A DNA stretch of 64,000 nucleotides from Alteromonadaceae bacterium M269 (GTDB taxonomy: Bacteria; Pseudomonadota; Gammaproteobacteria; Enterobacterales; Alteromonadaceae). Position numbers and translations under genes: made by a program. The stretch lies in contig SMNZ01000002.1 in NCBI GenBank assembly GCA_004353515.1, forward strand, positions 496,001 through 560,000, written 5' to 3'. A model generated the notes under the pieces. That model worked only from the letters and a program-made list of their open reading frames with translations, made no database searches and had not been told where the DNA came from. Positions 1 to 10,054 of the stretch are shown piece after piece (position 1 is the first letter of the stretch; each line of letters opens with the position of its first letter).

Positions 1-269
1 TGAATCACACGATCTGCCTGATATATAGGGGCAAAAAAAGGGAATCCTTGGATGTGGTCCCAGTGATTATGCGTCAGTAACAAATGAATTTCTGATGTTT
101 TTTTAGCTAGTTTGGTACCAAGGTTTTTGATGCCGGTTCCAGCGTCTAAAATGATATCCGTCCCATCATTTAATTCAATGTGGACGCAAGCAGTATTGCC
201 GCCATATTTAGCGAACTCTTTACCTGGGGTCGGTATTGAGCCACGGACACCATAAAATGTTAATTTCAT
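1..269 (-). CDS. MBL-fold metal-dependent hydrolase, partial (C-terminal part outside window)
   Basis: The reverse strand from the ATG at 267-269 reads MKLTFYGVRGSIPTPG and stays open to the window edge, giving about 89 N-terminal residues. The start FYGVRGSIP, the GGNT turn, the LDAGTG loop and the metal-binding THNHWDH motif (an HxHxDH variant with Asn in the second position) are typical of metallo-beta-lactamase-fold hydrolases of the PhnP/RNase Z-like type. Substrate cannot be deduced. The gene lies downstream of proS on the same strand but is separated from it by a terminator hairpin, so it is probably transcribed separately. The 3' end is missing because the window starts here. Confidence 0.8.
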   Translation of the reverse strand, partial: MKLTFYGVRGSIPTPGKEFAKYGGNTACVHIELNDGTDIILDAGTGIKNLGTKLAKKTSEIHLLLTHNHWDHIQGFPFFAPIYQADRVI

Positions 270-370
270 TTGCAGAACTACTTGTTATAAAAGGGATTGT
301 TCCTATTGCTAAGATTAGCATAATAGCTTTAAAACAATAGATTGCGTTATATATATTATGCAGCAAGTAT

Positions 371-397
371 TAAAAAGGGCACTCTTAGGTGCCCTTA
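371..397 (-). terminator. Rho-independent terminator of proS
   Basis: On the minus strand an 8-bp stem AAGGGCAC/GTGCCCTT with a 6-nt loop is followed by a short T run. It lies about 20 nt past the proS stop codon. Confidence 0.8.
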
Positions 398-418
398 AAG
401 TTATAGATAAAAACGTTT

Positions 419-2134
419 TTATAGTTTGGATATAAAATCGTTTACATCAGAAATGCTAATAGCTTGCTTCTCTCCAGTTGCACGGTTTTTATATTCGACA
501 TTGCCGTCATCTAGGTTACGTTCACCGATGATAATGGTATGAGGAATACCGACGAGTTCCATATCATTGAACATAACGCCTGGACGTTCTTTCCTATCAT
601 CAAAAAGTACATCAACATTAGAAGCTTTTAGCTCACCATAAAGTTTTTCTGCAACTTCCTGAATACGATGAGACTTATGCATATTCATTGGAATAATAAC
701 AACTTTGAATGGGGCAATGGCGTCAGGCCAGATGATGCCGTGCTTGTCGTGATTCTGTTCAATGGCCGCCGCAGCGATTCGCGTAACACCAATACCATAA
801 CAACCCATAGTAAGGAGTTGATGTTTGCCATTTTCATTAAGGACACCACAATTCATTGCCTGTGAGTACTTGTCGCCTAACTGGAAAATATGACCAACTT
901 CAATACCGCGTTTAATGCTGATTTCTCCTTGGCCACAAGGAGATGGGTCACCCTCTTGGATATTGCGAATATCCGCGACTTTATAGTTTTGGATATCTCT
1001 ATCCCAATTAACTCCTGTCAGGTGTTTATCTGTTTCGTTTGCACCACAAGTAAAATCACTAAGGTGTGCAGCGGAACGATCAACAATAACGGGAATCGAT
1101 AAGCCAACAGGACCGATAGAACCAACCTGACAGTTTAATGCTTGCTGTATTTGAGTATCGGATGCCATAGTGAGAGGACTGAACACGCCTTCTAACTTTT
1201 CAGCTTTCAGGTCGTTGAGTTGATGGTCCCCTCGAACTACAAGAGCTACGAGCCCTTGCTCCTCACCGTCTTCATTAGCACCTAAAACAACAAGAGTCTT
1301 AACAGTTGTATTCGCTTGAATATTCAGTGCAGTGCATACTTCTTCGATAGATTTTACATTAGGTGTATCAACGATGCCTTTTTCAGAGCAAGCGGCTGGT
1401 CTATCGCCACTAGGAGCTAGTGCTTCTGCCATTTCGACATTGGCAGCATAATCTGAGCCTGTACTAAAGGCGATAGCATCTTCGCCTGAATCCGCCAAAA
1501 CGTGGAACTCGTGAGAAGCACTACCACCAATTGAGCCGTTATCAGCGATAACAGGGCGATACTCTAAGCCGATACGATCAAAGACGTTACAATATGCCTT
1601 AAACATATCTTGATAGGAGCTTTCTAAGCTTTCTTGGTCTAAGTGGAAAGAGTATGCGTCTTTCATAATAAACTCGCGGCTACGCATAACGCCGAAGCGA
1701 GGTCTTACTTCGTCACGAAACTTGGTTTGCACTTGAAACAGATTAAGTGGCAACTGTTTGTAGCTGCTAATTTCTTTATTCACCAAGTCGGTGATGACTT
1801 CTTCATGCGTAGGACCTAAGACGAAGTCGCGCATATGTCTGTCTTTCAAGCGCAGTAATTCTGGACCGTATTGCTCCCACCGACCAGACTCCAGCCAGAT
1901 ATCTGCAGGTTGTACAACTGGCATAAGAATTTCGACCGAGCCTGCGTTAGTCATTTCTTCTCTAACAATTTGACTAATTTTGTTTAAAACACGTAAGCCA
2001 GTGGGAAGCCAAGTGTAAAGTCCTGAAGCAAGTTTACGAACCATGCCGGCTCTAATCATTAGCTGGTGGCTGATAATTTCTGCATCAGCAGGCGTTTCTT
2101 TTTGAGTGGATAACAAATACTGGCTAGTACGCAT
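419..2134 (-). CDS. proS: Prolyl-tRNA synthetase (class II, bacterial type)
   Basis: Charges tRNA-Pro with proline in the cytoplasm. The 571-residue length matches the bacterial ProS type. The N-terminus ([20 protein letters not shown]) is characteristic. Class II motif 2 is visible as [10 protein letters not shown] (about residues 139-148), preceded by GPTHEE at 107-112. A long insertion of about 180 residues between motifs 2 and 3 is the INS editing domain that clears mischarged Ala-tRNA-Pro. Motif 3 (GCYGIGVTR) and an anticodon-binding C-terminal domain follow. The gene is monocistronic with its own terminator. A tRNA-Pro(TGG) gene occurs in this window at 9824. No key residue appears missing. 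Confidence 0.97.
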   Translation of the reverse strand: MRTSQYLLSTQKETPADAEIISHQLMIRAGMVRKLASGLYTWLPTGLRVLNKISQIVREEMTNAGSVEILMPVVQPADIWLESGRWEQYGPELLRLKDRHMRDFVLGPTHEEVITDLVNKEISSYKQLPLNLFQVQTKFRDEVRPRFGVMRSREFIMKDAYSFHLDQESLESSYQDMFKAYCNVFDRIGLEYRPVIADNGSIGGSASHEFHVLADSGEDAIAFSTGSDYAANVEMAEALAPSGDRPAACSEKGIVDTPNVKSIEEVCTALNIQANTTVKTLVVLGANEDGEEQGLVALVVRGDHQLNDLKAEKLEGVFSPLTMASDTQIQQALNCQVGSIGPVGLSIPVIVDRSAAHLSDFTCGANETDKHLTGVNWDRDIQNYKVADIRNIQEGDPSPCGQGEISIKRGIEVGHIFQLGDKYSQAMNCGVLNENGKHQLLTMGCYGIGVTRIAAAAIEQNHDKHGIIWPDAIAPFKVVIIPMNMHKSHRIQEVAEKLYGELKASNVDVLFDDRKERPGVMFNDMELVGIPHTIIIGERNLDDGNVEYKNRATGEKQAISISDVNDFISKL

Positions 2135-2244
2135 AAAATAAAAGGGTCGTTCGTTAAAAAAATGGACGCCATTCTATCAGCGAGAAAGGCCGTGCTAAAG
2201 CAACATTTTATGAAAACGCAGAATTTATTTGTTCGCTAGAAGTT

Positions 2245-2964
2245 TTAACGCTTCACTGCGTCAGTAATGCTTACGACGAAGTTAAACTTTAGATTCCATT
2301 GCCAGCGAACATCGAAATCATAGAGGCTCATCGTATATTCTCTATCGTCTTCCTTATCCTTATATGCAGGCCTTGGATCCTGTGATAGCAGTTGATGAAT
2401 TAATGTTGCTATATCAGGGTATTTTTTGCTAATCGATATTAGTTGTTTTTGGGCTAGCTCACTGAACTCGGTTTTATCGCAAACCTTGGGTGGTTTTGAT
2501 GCGTAACCTGCCTCTGCATAAGGAATACTATCTGCGTATGGAATATAAGGTTTGATATCAACGATAGGAGTTTGATCTAATAAATCTATTCCCCCGACTG
2601 TCAGCCAAATGTCGTTTTTGACTCGTTCTATTTTCTTTAAACTGACAACAGATTGCCCTAAATTGTTAGGCCTGAAGGTACTTCGGCTAGCGAAGACACC
2701 AATTTTTTCATTCCCTCCCAACCTAGGCGGTCTTATTAACGGAGACCAAGCTTTATCTCGATGGAGGTGAAAACAAAAGGTTAGCCAGATATGGCTGAAT
2801 TTTTCTAAACCTCTAAATGCGTTTATGTCATTGAATGGCTTTGCTATTTGTATTTTTCCAATAGCGGAGCCTGCAATGCCTGATTGTCTGGGTATTCCAA
2901 ACTTTTGTTTAAACGGCGTGCTTATAAAGCCAATAGGGGTTATTTCAAAATTGTCTGTAGACAT
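2245..2964 (-). CDS. trmO: tRNA (N6-threonylcarbamoyladenosine(37)-N6)-methyltransferase TrmO
   Basis: A 239-residue protein of the TsaA/YaeB (UPF0066) family, which uses SAM to N6-methylate t6A37 in tRNA-Thr. The family's N-terminal ITPIGFISTPFKQKFGIPRQ, the FSHIWLTFCFH segment, the SRSTFRPNNLGQSVV block and the GIDLLDQTPIVDIKPYIPY block are all present in order, and the C-terminal half matches the usual YaeB extension (DPRPAYK). The ATG at 2962-2964 begins the conserved region directly. It is transcribed away from the ABC exporter operon. About 110 nt separate it from the proS start. Confidence 0.93.
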   Translation of the reverse strand: MSTDNFEITPIGFISTPFKQKFGIPRQSGIAGSAIGKIQIAKPFNDINAFRGLEKFSHIWLTFCFHLHRDKAWSPLIRPPRLGGNEKIGVFASRSTFRPNNLGQSVVSLKKIERVKNDIWLTVGGIDLLDQTPIVDIKPYIPYADSIPYAEAGYASKPPKVCDKTEFSELAQKQLISISKKYPDIATLIHQLLSQDPRPAYKDKEDDREYTMSLYDFDVRWQWNLKFNFVVSITDAVKR

Positions 2965-3262
2965 CTGTTTATGACTTATATCTTGGTAGCTTGGTAATGC
3001 GTTGTCGATAAGGTTTTAACGATTATACCCTGAACAACACGCTCTGGTTTAAGTATCTGTTGATACGGCCCCCTGAGTTACAAATAAAACGTATAAATTT
3101 GTGATTACCAGGTGCTTGAAATAATTGGATTAGATATCATGTGCATTATGCTTTTTCAGGCAAGGCTGCTAATCCGATAGCAGCGAGATAATAAGAGTCA
3201 GTGCTACATTCAGACCACTGATATAAAAAGTTAATCCATCGATTACTCATAATGAGGACATT

Positions 3263-4189
3263 ATGATTTTGGTAAATGAACTGACAAAATCATTCGGTGA
3301 CTTTGTTGCTGTGCAGGATTTGTCGTTTGATATTAAAGCAGGCGAAGTCGTCGGCTTTTTGGGGCCAAATGGCGCTGGTAAGTCAACGACTATGAAGATG
3401 CTAACCGGATTTTTAACACCGACAAAAGGGACCATAAAAATCGGGGAGCTTGATATGAAAAAGGCTCGCCAGAAAATTCAATCCCAAATAGGTTATTTGC
3501 CTGAAGGCGCTCCTGCCTATGGTGACATGACTCCTCTACAGTTTTTGCGCTTTATCGCCAGCGTAAGAGGGCTCAAGGGGCAAGATAAAAAAGATCGAAT
3601 TGACACAGTTATTGAGCAAGTCGAGCTACATCAAGTCTTGAATAAATCCATTGATAATCTGTCTAAAGGCTTCAAACGTCGGGTTGGGTTGGCTCAGGCT
3701 ATCATTCATGACCCCGATATCCTGATATTGGATGAACCAACAGACGGCTTAGATCCAAACCAAAAACATCAAGTCAGAGAGCTAATCAAAAATATCTCGA
3801 AGGACAAAATTGTTATTGTGTCTACTCATATATTGGAAGAGGTGACGGCTGTTTGTAATAGAGCAATGATTATTTCAAATGGCGTGAAACTATTCGACGG
3901 CACGCCAATAGAACTTCAGAAGAAGTCTCGTTATTACAAAGCTGTCAGTTTGCGCATGAGCTATGCCGCAGATATATCTGGACTCGCCGAATTACCTGGG
4001 GTGGCAGATATGGAAGTAGAACCTAAAACAGGTACGGTGACGTTATTCCCTGAAAACGATGCTGTTATATTGCCTGCTATTACAGATTTAATTCATAGGA
4101 ATAAGCTACCAATTGATGACCTCTTTGTTGAGCAAGGGCGGTTGGATGATGTGTTCAGAGAAATTACGGAAGAGAGAGTTGTATCGTGA
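3263..4189 (+). CDS. ABC exporter ATP-binding protein, GldA-like
   Basis: A 308-residue ATPase, first gene of a four-gene operon. The Walker A motif GPNGAGKST lies at residues 34-42, then the Q-loop (IGYLPEGAP), a degenerate signature NLSKGFKRRVGLAQA, Walker B ILILDEPTDGLDP and the H-loop STHILEE. The C-terminal domain after residue 220 is the extension found in ABC-2 type ATPases such as GldA and NodI/CcmA relatives. It should power the membrane protein encoded immediately downstream, whose GTG start overlaps this stop by 4 nt. The family is called Gld because of gliding-motility genes in Bacteroidetes, but orthologous sets are widespread in non-gliding proteobacteria and the cargo is unknown. 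Confidence 0.9.
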   Translation: MILVNELTKSFGDFVAVQDLSFDIKAGEVVGFLGPNGAGKSTTMKMLTGFLTPTKGTIKIGELDMKKARQKIQSQIGYLPEGAPAYGDMTPLQFLRFIASVRGLKGQDKKDRIDTVIEQVELHQVLNKSIDNLSKGFKRRVGLAQAIIHDPDILILDEPTDGLDPNQKHQVRELIKNISKDKIVIVSTHILEEVTAVCNRAMIISNGVKLFDGTPIELQKKSRYYKAVSLRMSYAADISGLAELPGVADMEVEPKTGTVTLFPENDAVILPAITDLIHRNKLPIDDLFVEQGRLDDVFREITEERVVS

Positions 4190-4920
4190 GGCATGTTGGG
4201 ATCTTATTGAAGCGAGAGTTTGCTAGTTTTTTTGCAACACCTGTCGCTTACGTTTTTATTGTTATTTTCTTAATGATGTCTGGCGTGTTTACCTTTTACA
4301 TAGGTGGGTTATACGAAAGAGGACAAGCTGACTTGTTACCTTTTTTTAATTTCCATCCTTGGCTTTATTTGTTCCTGGTTCCGGCTATGGCCATGCGGAC
4401 TTGGTCAGAAGAACGTAAGAGTGGAACCATTGAGCTTATCATGACATTACCGGTTACGACCCTTGAAGTGATGATTGGGAAGTTCCTAGCTGCTTGGTTA
4501 GTTTTAGGGATGTCGCTTATGCTGACTTTCCCTTTATGGCTGACTGTTAATTATTTAGGGAACCCAGACAATGGCATTATTTTGGCGGCTTATTTCGGCA
4601 GCTGGTTAATGGCTGGTGCTTTTTTAGCCATAGGTATTTGTATGTCTGCTTTGAGTAAGAGCCAAGTCGTGGCGTTTATTTTGGCTGTTGTGGTTTGTTT
4701 TTTATTCGTGCTCAGTGGAAGCGGTGTATTGCTCGATGCATTTGAAGGTTGGCTGCCTAATATCATCATAGATACTATAGCTTCATTCAGCTTTGTGACT
4801 CATTTTGAGGCAATTTCTAAAGGTGTTATTGCATTGAATGATGTTGGGTATTTCATAATTGTCATTGGAGTCTGGCTATACGCAGGTCTGGTGATTATTG
4901 AAAACAAAAAGGCTGACTAA
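4186..4920 (+). CDS. ABC-2 type permease, GldF-like
   Basis: A 244-residue integral membrane protein with about six hydrophobic segments (starting near residues 17, 57, 101, 135, 166 and 221). The motif MAMRTWSEERKSGTIELIMTLP is the conserved coupling region of ABC-2 permeases in the GldF/NosY-like group. It starts with GTG overlapping the ATPase stop codon (GTGA), implying translational coupling, and partners with the upstream ATPase and the downstream GldG-like protein. No Bacteroidetes gliding genes (gldJ, sprA) lie nearby, so a gliding role is not implied. Confidence 0.88.
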   Translation: MRHVGILLKREFASFFATPVAYVFIVIFLMMSGVFTFYIGGLYERGQADLLPFFNFHPWLYLFLVPAMAMRTWSEERKSGTIELIMTLPVTTLEVMIGKFLAAWLVLGMSLMLTFPLWLTVNYLGNPDNGIILAAYFGSWLMAGAFLAIGICMSALSKSQVVAFILAVVVCFLFVLSGSGVLLDAFEGWLPNIIIDTIASFSFVTHFEAISKGVIALNDVGYFIIVIGVWLYAGLVIIENKKAD

Positions 4921-4921
4921 C

Positions 4922-6778
4922 ATGAAAAATAAAATCTCATCATTTATTGTGTTTTTGTTAACAGCCATTTTATTTTTCGCTTTGGTTGTTGTGAATAATT
5001 TGTCGCTTAATTCAGTTCGTCTAGATCTGACCGAAAATAAGGTTTACAGCTTGTCTGACGGCAGTAAGCAGATTTTGCAGTCTCTTGATGAGCCCCTACA
5101 TTTGTACTTCTTCTTTTCAGATAAATCATCGAGTGGTATGACCCAATTACGAAATTACGCTAATCGAGTACAAAGCTTGCTTGAGGAATATCAAAGCGCG
5201 TCTGAGGGGAAAATACTTCTACATGTTATTGATCCTGAACCATTTTCTGAACAAGAAGATCAAGCTGCAGAATTTAACCTCACCGCAGCTACGGTTGGTA
5301 GCTTGGGAGATTCGCTTTATCTCGGACTGGCTGCAAGGAACTCGTTAGATGATGAAGAAATCACTTCATTTTTCGATCCTTCACAAGAACAGTTTTTGGA
5401 ATATGAAATTTCAAAGCTCATTTATAAATTGAGCGATCCGAAAAAAGTCAAAGTGACTGTTCTAACTGATTTGCCCATTGAAGGCGGGCAGAACCCTTTG
5501 ACGGGACAATTTGATCCAGCTTGGACTTTCTACACACAATTGCAGCAACTTTACGATGTTGAGAATATCTCTGCATCAGCTTTAGAATTGCCAGACGATA
5601 CTGATGTACTGATGATCATTCACCCAAACGAGTTATCAGAACCACTTAATTACGCAATAGACCAATATGTGATGCAGGGTAAGAAACTTGTTGCTTACCT
5701 CGATGCGCATAATGAGTCAGATCCTCTTGCTGCTGCTTCTGGTTTTGGTCAGGCAAACTCTTCGAATATGCAAAAACTGTTAGCGGCATGGGGAATCGAA
5801 TTTGATAGCGATAATGTCGTTTTAGATGCAGAAGTTGGCTTAGAAGTTCGCACACAAGATGGCGGCGTGGCGAGGCACTTAGGCTTTGTAGGTTGGCAGC
5901 AAGCGCAATTTGATAATGAAGATATCGTTCTCGCTAACTTAGAAACTATCAATGGAGCTTCATTCGGATACTTTTCGAAGACAGAAAATAGTGAACTCAA
6001 ATGGGACCCCTTAATCACCTCAACGAATAACAGTGGGCTAATAGATAATGCCTTATATGCCGCTTCAACTGACCCGTTAGCATTGCGTAATCAGTTTGTT
6101 AATGGAAGCGAACGGAAAGTTGTTGCTGTGCGCGTGTCGGGAAGAGCAAACTCTGCATTTGATTCAAAATTAAGCGATGAAAGCGATTCGGAATATATCG
6201 CACGTACAAACCAACTAAATGCAGTATTTGTTGGGGATACGGACATTTTGACTGATAGGTTCTGGGTGAGCCAAAGTAACTTTTTTGGTCAAACTATTTA
6301 TACCCCCTTCGCTAACAATGGTGATTTTATAACTAACATTGTTGAGAATCTTGGCGGTAGCAGCGAGCTGATTGGGGTTAGAAGCCGGGGGACTTTTGCT
6401 AGACCTTTTATTGTTGTAGACGAACTCACCTTTATTGCTGAGCAAAAGTTTAGGGAACAAGAACAGGTACTTCAGAGACAGTTAGAGGAAACGGATGCAC
6501 AACTTGCTCAATTACAAGCTCAGCAAGGTGAAGCTGGAGCATTGGTTATTTCTGAAGAGCAACAACAGGCGCTTGATAATTTCGTCGAAAAGAGAAGCGA
6601 AATTAGGAAGGCGCTTAGGGATGTTCAACATCAGTTAGATACAGATATCGAAAAACTGGGAAGCTGGATTAAGTTTATCAATATTGCAGCTGCGCCCATT
6701 ATTTTGGTGCTATTACTGGCACTGATTGTAAGTATCGTGAAGCGAGCGGCTCGGTATAAAGTTTTGGATGAAGCGTAA
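4922..6778 (+). CDS. GldG-like ABC transporter auxiliary protein
   Basis: About 618 residues from the ATG at 4922. An in-frame upstream TTG at 4898 lies inside the preceding gene and is a poorer start. It has an N-terminal membrane anchor (FIVFLLTAILFFALVVVNNL), a large extracytoplasmic region beginning with the conserved VRLDLTENKVYSLSDGSKQIL motif, an alpha-helical coiled-coil near residues 500-580 rich in Q and E, and a C-terminal transmembrane helix (IAAAPIILVLLLALIVSIV). This is the ABC_transp_aux/GldG architecture: two membrane helices bracketing a periplasmic domain. It probably forms part of the exporter with the two genes upstream. Substrate unknown. Confidence 0.87.
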   Translation: MKNKISSFIVFLLTAILFFALVVVNNLSLNSVRLDLTENKVYSLSDGSKQILQSLDEPLHLYFFFSDKSSSGMTQLRNYANRVQSLLEEYQSASEGKILLHVIDPEPFSEQEDQAAEFNLTAATVGSLGDSLYLGLAARNSLDDEEITSFFDPSQEQFLEYEISKLIYKLSDPKKVKVTVLTDLPIEGGQNPLTGQFDPAWTFYTQLQQLYDVENISASALELPDDTDVLMIIHPNELSEPLNYAIDQYVMQGKKLVAYLDAHNESDPLAAASGFGQANSSNMQKLLAAWGIEFDSDNVVLDAEVGLEVRTQDGGVARHLGFVGWQQAQFDNEDIVLANLETINGASFGYFSKTENSELKWDPLITSTNNSGLIDNALYAASTDPLALRNQFVNGSERKVVAVRVSGRANSAFDSKLSDESDSEYIARTNQLNAVFVGDTDILTDRFWVSQSNFFGQTIYTPFANNGDFITNIVENLGGSSELIGVRSRGTFARPFIVVDELTFIAEQKFREQEQVLQRQLEETDAQLAQLQAQQGEAGALVISEEQQQALDNFVEKRSEIRKALRDVQHQLDTDIEKLGSWIKFINIAAAPIILVLLLALIVSIVKRAARYKVLDEA

Positions 6779-6789
6779 AGAGAATAGGG

Positions 6790-7839
6790 ATGAATAAGCA
6801 GATTATTGTATTGGTCGTATTTACTGTTGCAGCGGTGAGTGGAAGTTGGTTTTTATTAAAAAGTGAAGAACTTGCGATACCAAAAAGTAACGTGTTGTTT
6901 GAGGATATCAAAGGTCATGCACAAGCTATCGACAAAATTATTTTAAGAAATAACCTAGGGAATATTATAACAGCCGAACAAATGCATATGGAGGGCAATG
7001 GAAGTCATTTTCCAATCGATGTCGCTGAAGTAAAAACTCAACGTTGGTATGTGACTAATGTGAATGACAGTGGTAAAGGGTACCCAGCCGATCAAGTTAA
7101 ACTTAGCGAACTTTTAGGCGCTTTGGTTAAAGCTGAACTCGTTGAAGCTAAGACGAAGCAGGTTTCTAAATACGAACGACTTGGGTTAAAAGGAATTGAA
7201 GAGGGAGATAGTCAAGCCGTTGAAGTATCTGTTTATGCAGGCAGTAGACAATGGAATGTCTTGATTGGAAAAGATGCGTCTAATGGCAAAGGGACTTATG
7301 TGAGAAAGCCAGTGGAGCAGCAGACTTGGTTGTCCGACCAAAAATTCGACATCGGGGAATCCCAAGGCGATTGGTTGAATCATACGCTATTTAGTTTTTC
7401 AGCTGATAACGTGCGTTCAATTCAACGGACTGACGAGGAACAGTGGAAGATAGAAAAAGTGGATGCGGGTGAAGCTGACTTTCAGTTGGTGGATCGGCAA
7501 GACAGTGAATTGAAATATGACTCAGTGCTTGAAACTCTAGCTAAAGACATATCTTCTATTGAGTTTGATAAATTGCATGTTATGGATGATGAGTTGTGGG
7601 ATTCTTTAAGCGCTCTCGTTTCTCTGGAGCTTGAGACCTTTGTTGGAGATAGATACTCGCTAGCCTTAGCTGAAGGAAACGATAAGATTTTTCTGCAAAT
7701 TACATCTGACACTTCCAGTGACTTCTGGGCTAGTTGGCTTTTCGAAGTTTCTAGCTATACCAAGACTCAGCTTAGTAAAAGGCTCACTGATTTTATTATT
7801 AATCAAAATGAAAGCTTAAACGCTTCTGAAGGTAACTAA
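6790..7839 (+). CDS. DUF4340 domain-containing protein
   Basis: A 349-residue protein with one N-terminal membrane helix or uncleaved signal (IIVLVVFTVAAVSGSWFLL) and a mostly beta-rich extracytoplasmic region. The repeated pattern (RWYVTN, VKLSELLGALVKAELVEAKT, YERLGLKG, LIGKDASNGKGTYVR) is that of DUF4340, which habitually follows GldG-like genes in proteobacterial Gld-type operons. It starts 11 nt after the GldG-like stop and ends the operon. Its stop codon overlaps the convergent DUF1415 gene by 4 nt. Function unknown; accessory role in the exporter is inferred from context. Confidence 0.82.
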   Translation: MNKQIIVLVVFTVAAVSGSWFLLKSEELAIPKSNVLFEDIKGHAQAIDKIILRNNLGNIITAEQMHMEGNGSHFPIDVAEVKTQRWYVTNVNDSGKGYPADQVKLSELLGALVKAELVEAKTKQVSKYERLGLKGIEEGDSQAVEVSVYAGSRQWNVLIGKDASNGKGTYVRKPVEQQTWLSDQKFDIGESQGDWLNHTLFSFSADNVRSIQRTDEEQWKIEKVDAGEADFQLVDRQDSELKYDSVLETLAKDISSIEFDKLHVMDDELWDSLSALVSLELETFVGDRYSLALAEGNDKIFLQITSDTSSDFWASWLFEVSSYTKTQLSKRLTDFIINQNESLNASEGN

Positions 7840-8450
7840 GTCTTTAAGGAAGTAAGTTTCTGTTTAAAGTACGCACTTCCCAAGCTCCTTGCCTTTTCTA
7901 TATTTTCCATTGGTATGTCTTCTGGAGATGGGTATTGTTCCAATACCCTCTCTAAACTTGCTTCTCTCAATAAGTGCAACATGGGATAGGGAGAACGGTT
8001 TGTATAATGTGAAGCATCATTAAGCGGTTCTCCTTCAAATAAGTAGTTAGGGTGGAAAGTCGCCAACTGATAAACACCAAGGTATTCAGATTGTTCTATA
8101 AAGTGATTCGCAACATCGACTAAATCTAAGAACTCATCAAACTGGTCAAAGTATTGATTAAAGATAACAAGTGTTGTTTCGATTCCTTCATGCTCATCTA
8201 GTAAAGCAACTTCTCTCATCAAGAAAGTTAGTGCTTGCTCTATGAACTCTTCGCTTTTTGATTTCAACCTGACTTTTCTAACGCTAGGGAATTTCTGGCC
8301 TTTGGATTCGTCTTCACTACTTTGGTATTCGAATACGCTAAACCGAATACGATCCTGAATAAGCTCTTTTTTGGCAAAAGGGCAAAAGTTATGACCAATG
8401 ACTACTTCTTCAAGCCATTGCTTAGTGCTCGAAACTATCGCGTCAGTCAT
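7836..8450 (-). CDS. DUF1415 family protein
   Basis: A 204-residue cytoplasmic protein with the DUF1415 hallmark near its N-terminus (WLEEVVIGHNFCPFAKKE) and the conserved FHPNYLFEG and NRSPYPMLHLLREAS blocks. There is no signal peptide or membrane segment. The family has no established biochemical function; the CPFA motif and conserved histidines could suggest metal or redox chemistry, but that is speculation. It lies 1 nt downstream of folD on the same strand, so the two are probably co-transcribed. It converges on the DUF4340 gene. Confidence 0.85.
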   Translation of the reverse strand: MTDAIVSSTKQWLEEVVIGHNFCPFAKKELIQDRIRFSVFEYQSSEDESKGQKFPSVRKVRLKSKSEEFIEQALTFLMREVALLDEHEGIETTLVIFNQYFDQFDEFLDLVDVANHFIEQSEYLGVYQLATFHPNYLFEGEPLNDASHYTNRSPYPMLHLLREASLERVLEQYPSPEDIPMENIEKARSLGSAYFKQKLTSLKT

Positions 8451-8451
8451 A

Positions 8452-9306
8452 TTAAGAATGGTACTTTACGTAAGCTTCTAATGTATTTTCGATTAAGCTT
8501 GCGACTGTCATGGGGCCCACACCACCAGGAACCGGTGTTATCCAGCCAGCTCTTTTTTCAGCTTCTGTGAAGTCTACGTCACCTACCAAACTGCCGTCAT
8601 CTAGCTTATTAATGCCAACATCAATAACGATAGCGCCCTCTTTTATCCATTCTCCAGGAATAAAAGCTGGCTTTCCGACAGCGACGACTAGTAAGTCTGC
8701 TCGCTCCACATGACTCTGCAAATCCTTAGTAAATTTGTGACAAGTCGTTGTGGTGCAGCCTGCGAGTAATAGTTCTAATCCCATTGGGCGGCCAACGATG
8801 TTTGAAGCACCAACAATAACTGCATCTAGTCCTTTGATTGGCCTCTTGGTTGATTCAATAAGCGTCATTATACCTTTAGGTGTGCACGGCCTAAGTGCAG
8901 GGAAACGCTCGGCGAGTCTCCCTATATTGTATGGATGGAAGCCGTCAACGTCTTTATGTGGAGTAATTCTCTCTAATATAAGTTTGGGATCCATTCCTGC
9001 AGGTAAGGGTAACTGCACAAGTATACCGTCAACCTCTTGATCTTGGTTAAGTTCGTCAATTAATGCGAGCAGCTCGTTTTGTTTAGTTGATGCTGCAAGA
9101 TCGTAGGATTTAGAAACGAAACCTACTTCATCGCAAGCTTTACGTTTATTTTTTACATAAACTTGGGACGCTGCATCACTTCCAACAAGAATAACTGCCA
9201 ATCCAGGAGCTCTTTTTCCTGATGATATAATGGCATCTACTTGTGTGGCTACTGTTTGTCTAACTTGGACAGAGATTTTTTTCCCGTCAATACGTTGTGC
9301 TGGCAT
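8452..9306 (-). CDS. folD: Bifunctional methylenetetrahydrofolate dehydrogenase/cyclohydrolase
   Basis: Interconverts 5,10-methylene-THF, methenyl-THF and 10-formyl-THF with NADP, supplying one-carbon units for purines and formyl-methionine. The 284-residue length is typical. The catalytic motif region [14 protein letters not shown] (including the conserved Lys), the [11 protein letters not shown] signature, the [14 protein letters not shown] block and the Rossmann-type [16 protein letters not shown] are all visible, as is the C-terminal [15 protein letters not shown] motif. The DUF1415 gene follows after 1 nt. No recognised promoter is reported for it here. Confidence 0.96.
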   Translation of the reverse strand: MPAQRIDGKKISVQVRQTVATQVDAIISSGKRAPGLAVILVGSDAASQVYVKNKRKACDEVGFVSKSYDLAASTKQNELLALIDELNQDQEVDGILVQLPLPAGMDPKLILERITPHKDVDGFHPYNIGRLAERFPALRPCTPKGIMTLIESTKRPIKGLDAVIVGASNIVGRPMGLELLLAGCTTTTCHKFTKDLQSHVERADLLVVAVGKPAFIPGEWIKEGAIVIDVGINKLDDGSLVGDVDFTEAEKRAGWITPVPGGVGPMTVASLIENTLEAYVKYHS

Positions 9307-9752
9307 ATCAAATTAATCTAGAACTAAGTTGGTACTATTGTCACATGAAGCTTTAATTCCTCGCAATGAAAGAAAACACGAAATTAAAAATAGCTAGGAG
9401 CTATTAAATCTTTCTGTACAGATTTTGTTCTAAATAATAGTTTTTTGATCGTGGCGTGGATTTAAAGGCTTAGCAATCTAAGTTAAAAGTCAGCAACAAA
9501 GAGCGTTAATACATGGATGTATGTCATAAAGCAGGAGTAATTGTCTAAGAAGTCTTTATAACAAATCTTATGGGTAGCGCTTGTCTGTCATTTAGATAGT
9601 TAACCTCCCCCAGTCCCATCTCTGGCTAAATAATAAACAACTCTCGCTGTTGAACTTTATAGCAAAGCGCAACAGGTACTAATTAAAATGGCTGAAAAAG
9701 TGTTCGGATTGTGCGTTTGTTCAGCAGTCGTGAAATAACTCCAAAAAATTGT
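9307..9752. other. Intergenic region between folD and the tRNA operon promoter
   Basis: About 450 nt without a credible coding sequence on either strand. It should contain the folD promoter on the minus strand. One small perfect hairpin (AATAGCT/AGCTATT, 3-nt loop) sits at 9389-9405 without a T run. I see nothing else recognisable. Confidence 0.5.
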
Positions 9753-9781
9753 TTGACGAGGTAGGGGAGAGTGAGTAATAT
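9753..9781 (+). promoter_or_regulatory. Sigma-70 promoter of the tRNA operon
   Basis: A TTGACG -35 box (9753-9758), a 17-nt spacer and a TAATAT -10 box (9776-9781) are followed at once by a GC-rich discriminator (GCGCC). This arrangement is typical of strong, stringently controlled stable-RNA promoters. The first tRNA begins about 43 nt downstream. Confidence 0.8.
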
Positions 9782-9823
9782 GCGCCTCCCGTAACGACAT
9801 GCAAATGTCTTTTCGGAAAAAGT

Positions 9824-9900
9824 CGGTGAGTAGCGCAGCTTGGTAGCGCACTTGGTTTGGGTCCAAGGGGTCGCAGGTTCGAATCCTGTCTCACCGACCA
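9824..9900 (+). tRNA. tRNA-Pro (anticodon TGG)
   Basis: A 77-nt cloverleaf with acceptor stem CGGTGAG/CTCACCG, anticodon stem CTTGG/CCAAG enclosing loop TTTGGGT (anticodon TGG), T-loop GTTCGAATC and an encoded CCA. First gene of the four-tRNA cluster. Confidence 0.97.
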
Positions 9901-9938
9901 CTTTATGCTGATGAGCACTGTGATTGCAAATTCGTAGA

Positions 9939-10015
<77 letters not shown>

Positions 10016-10054
10016 TTAGGCAGCTTAAGCATAAAGTAAATCGTTTACGTCAGT

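Noticed and set aside
3263-7839. Bacteroidetes-like gliding motility locus
   Set aside because: Only the ABC part is present and the surrounding genes are typical of gammaproteobacteria.
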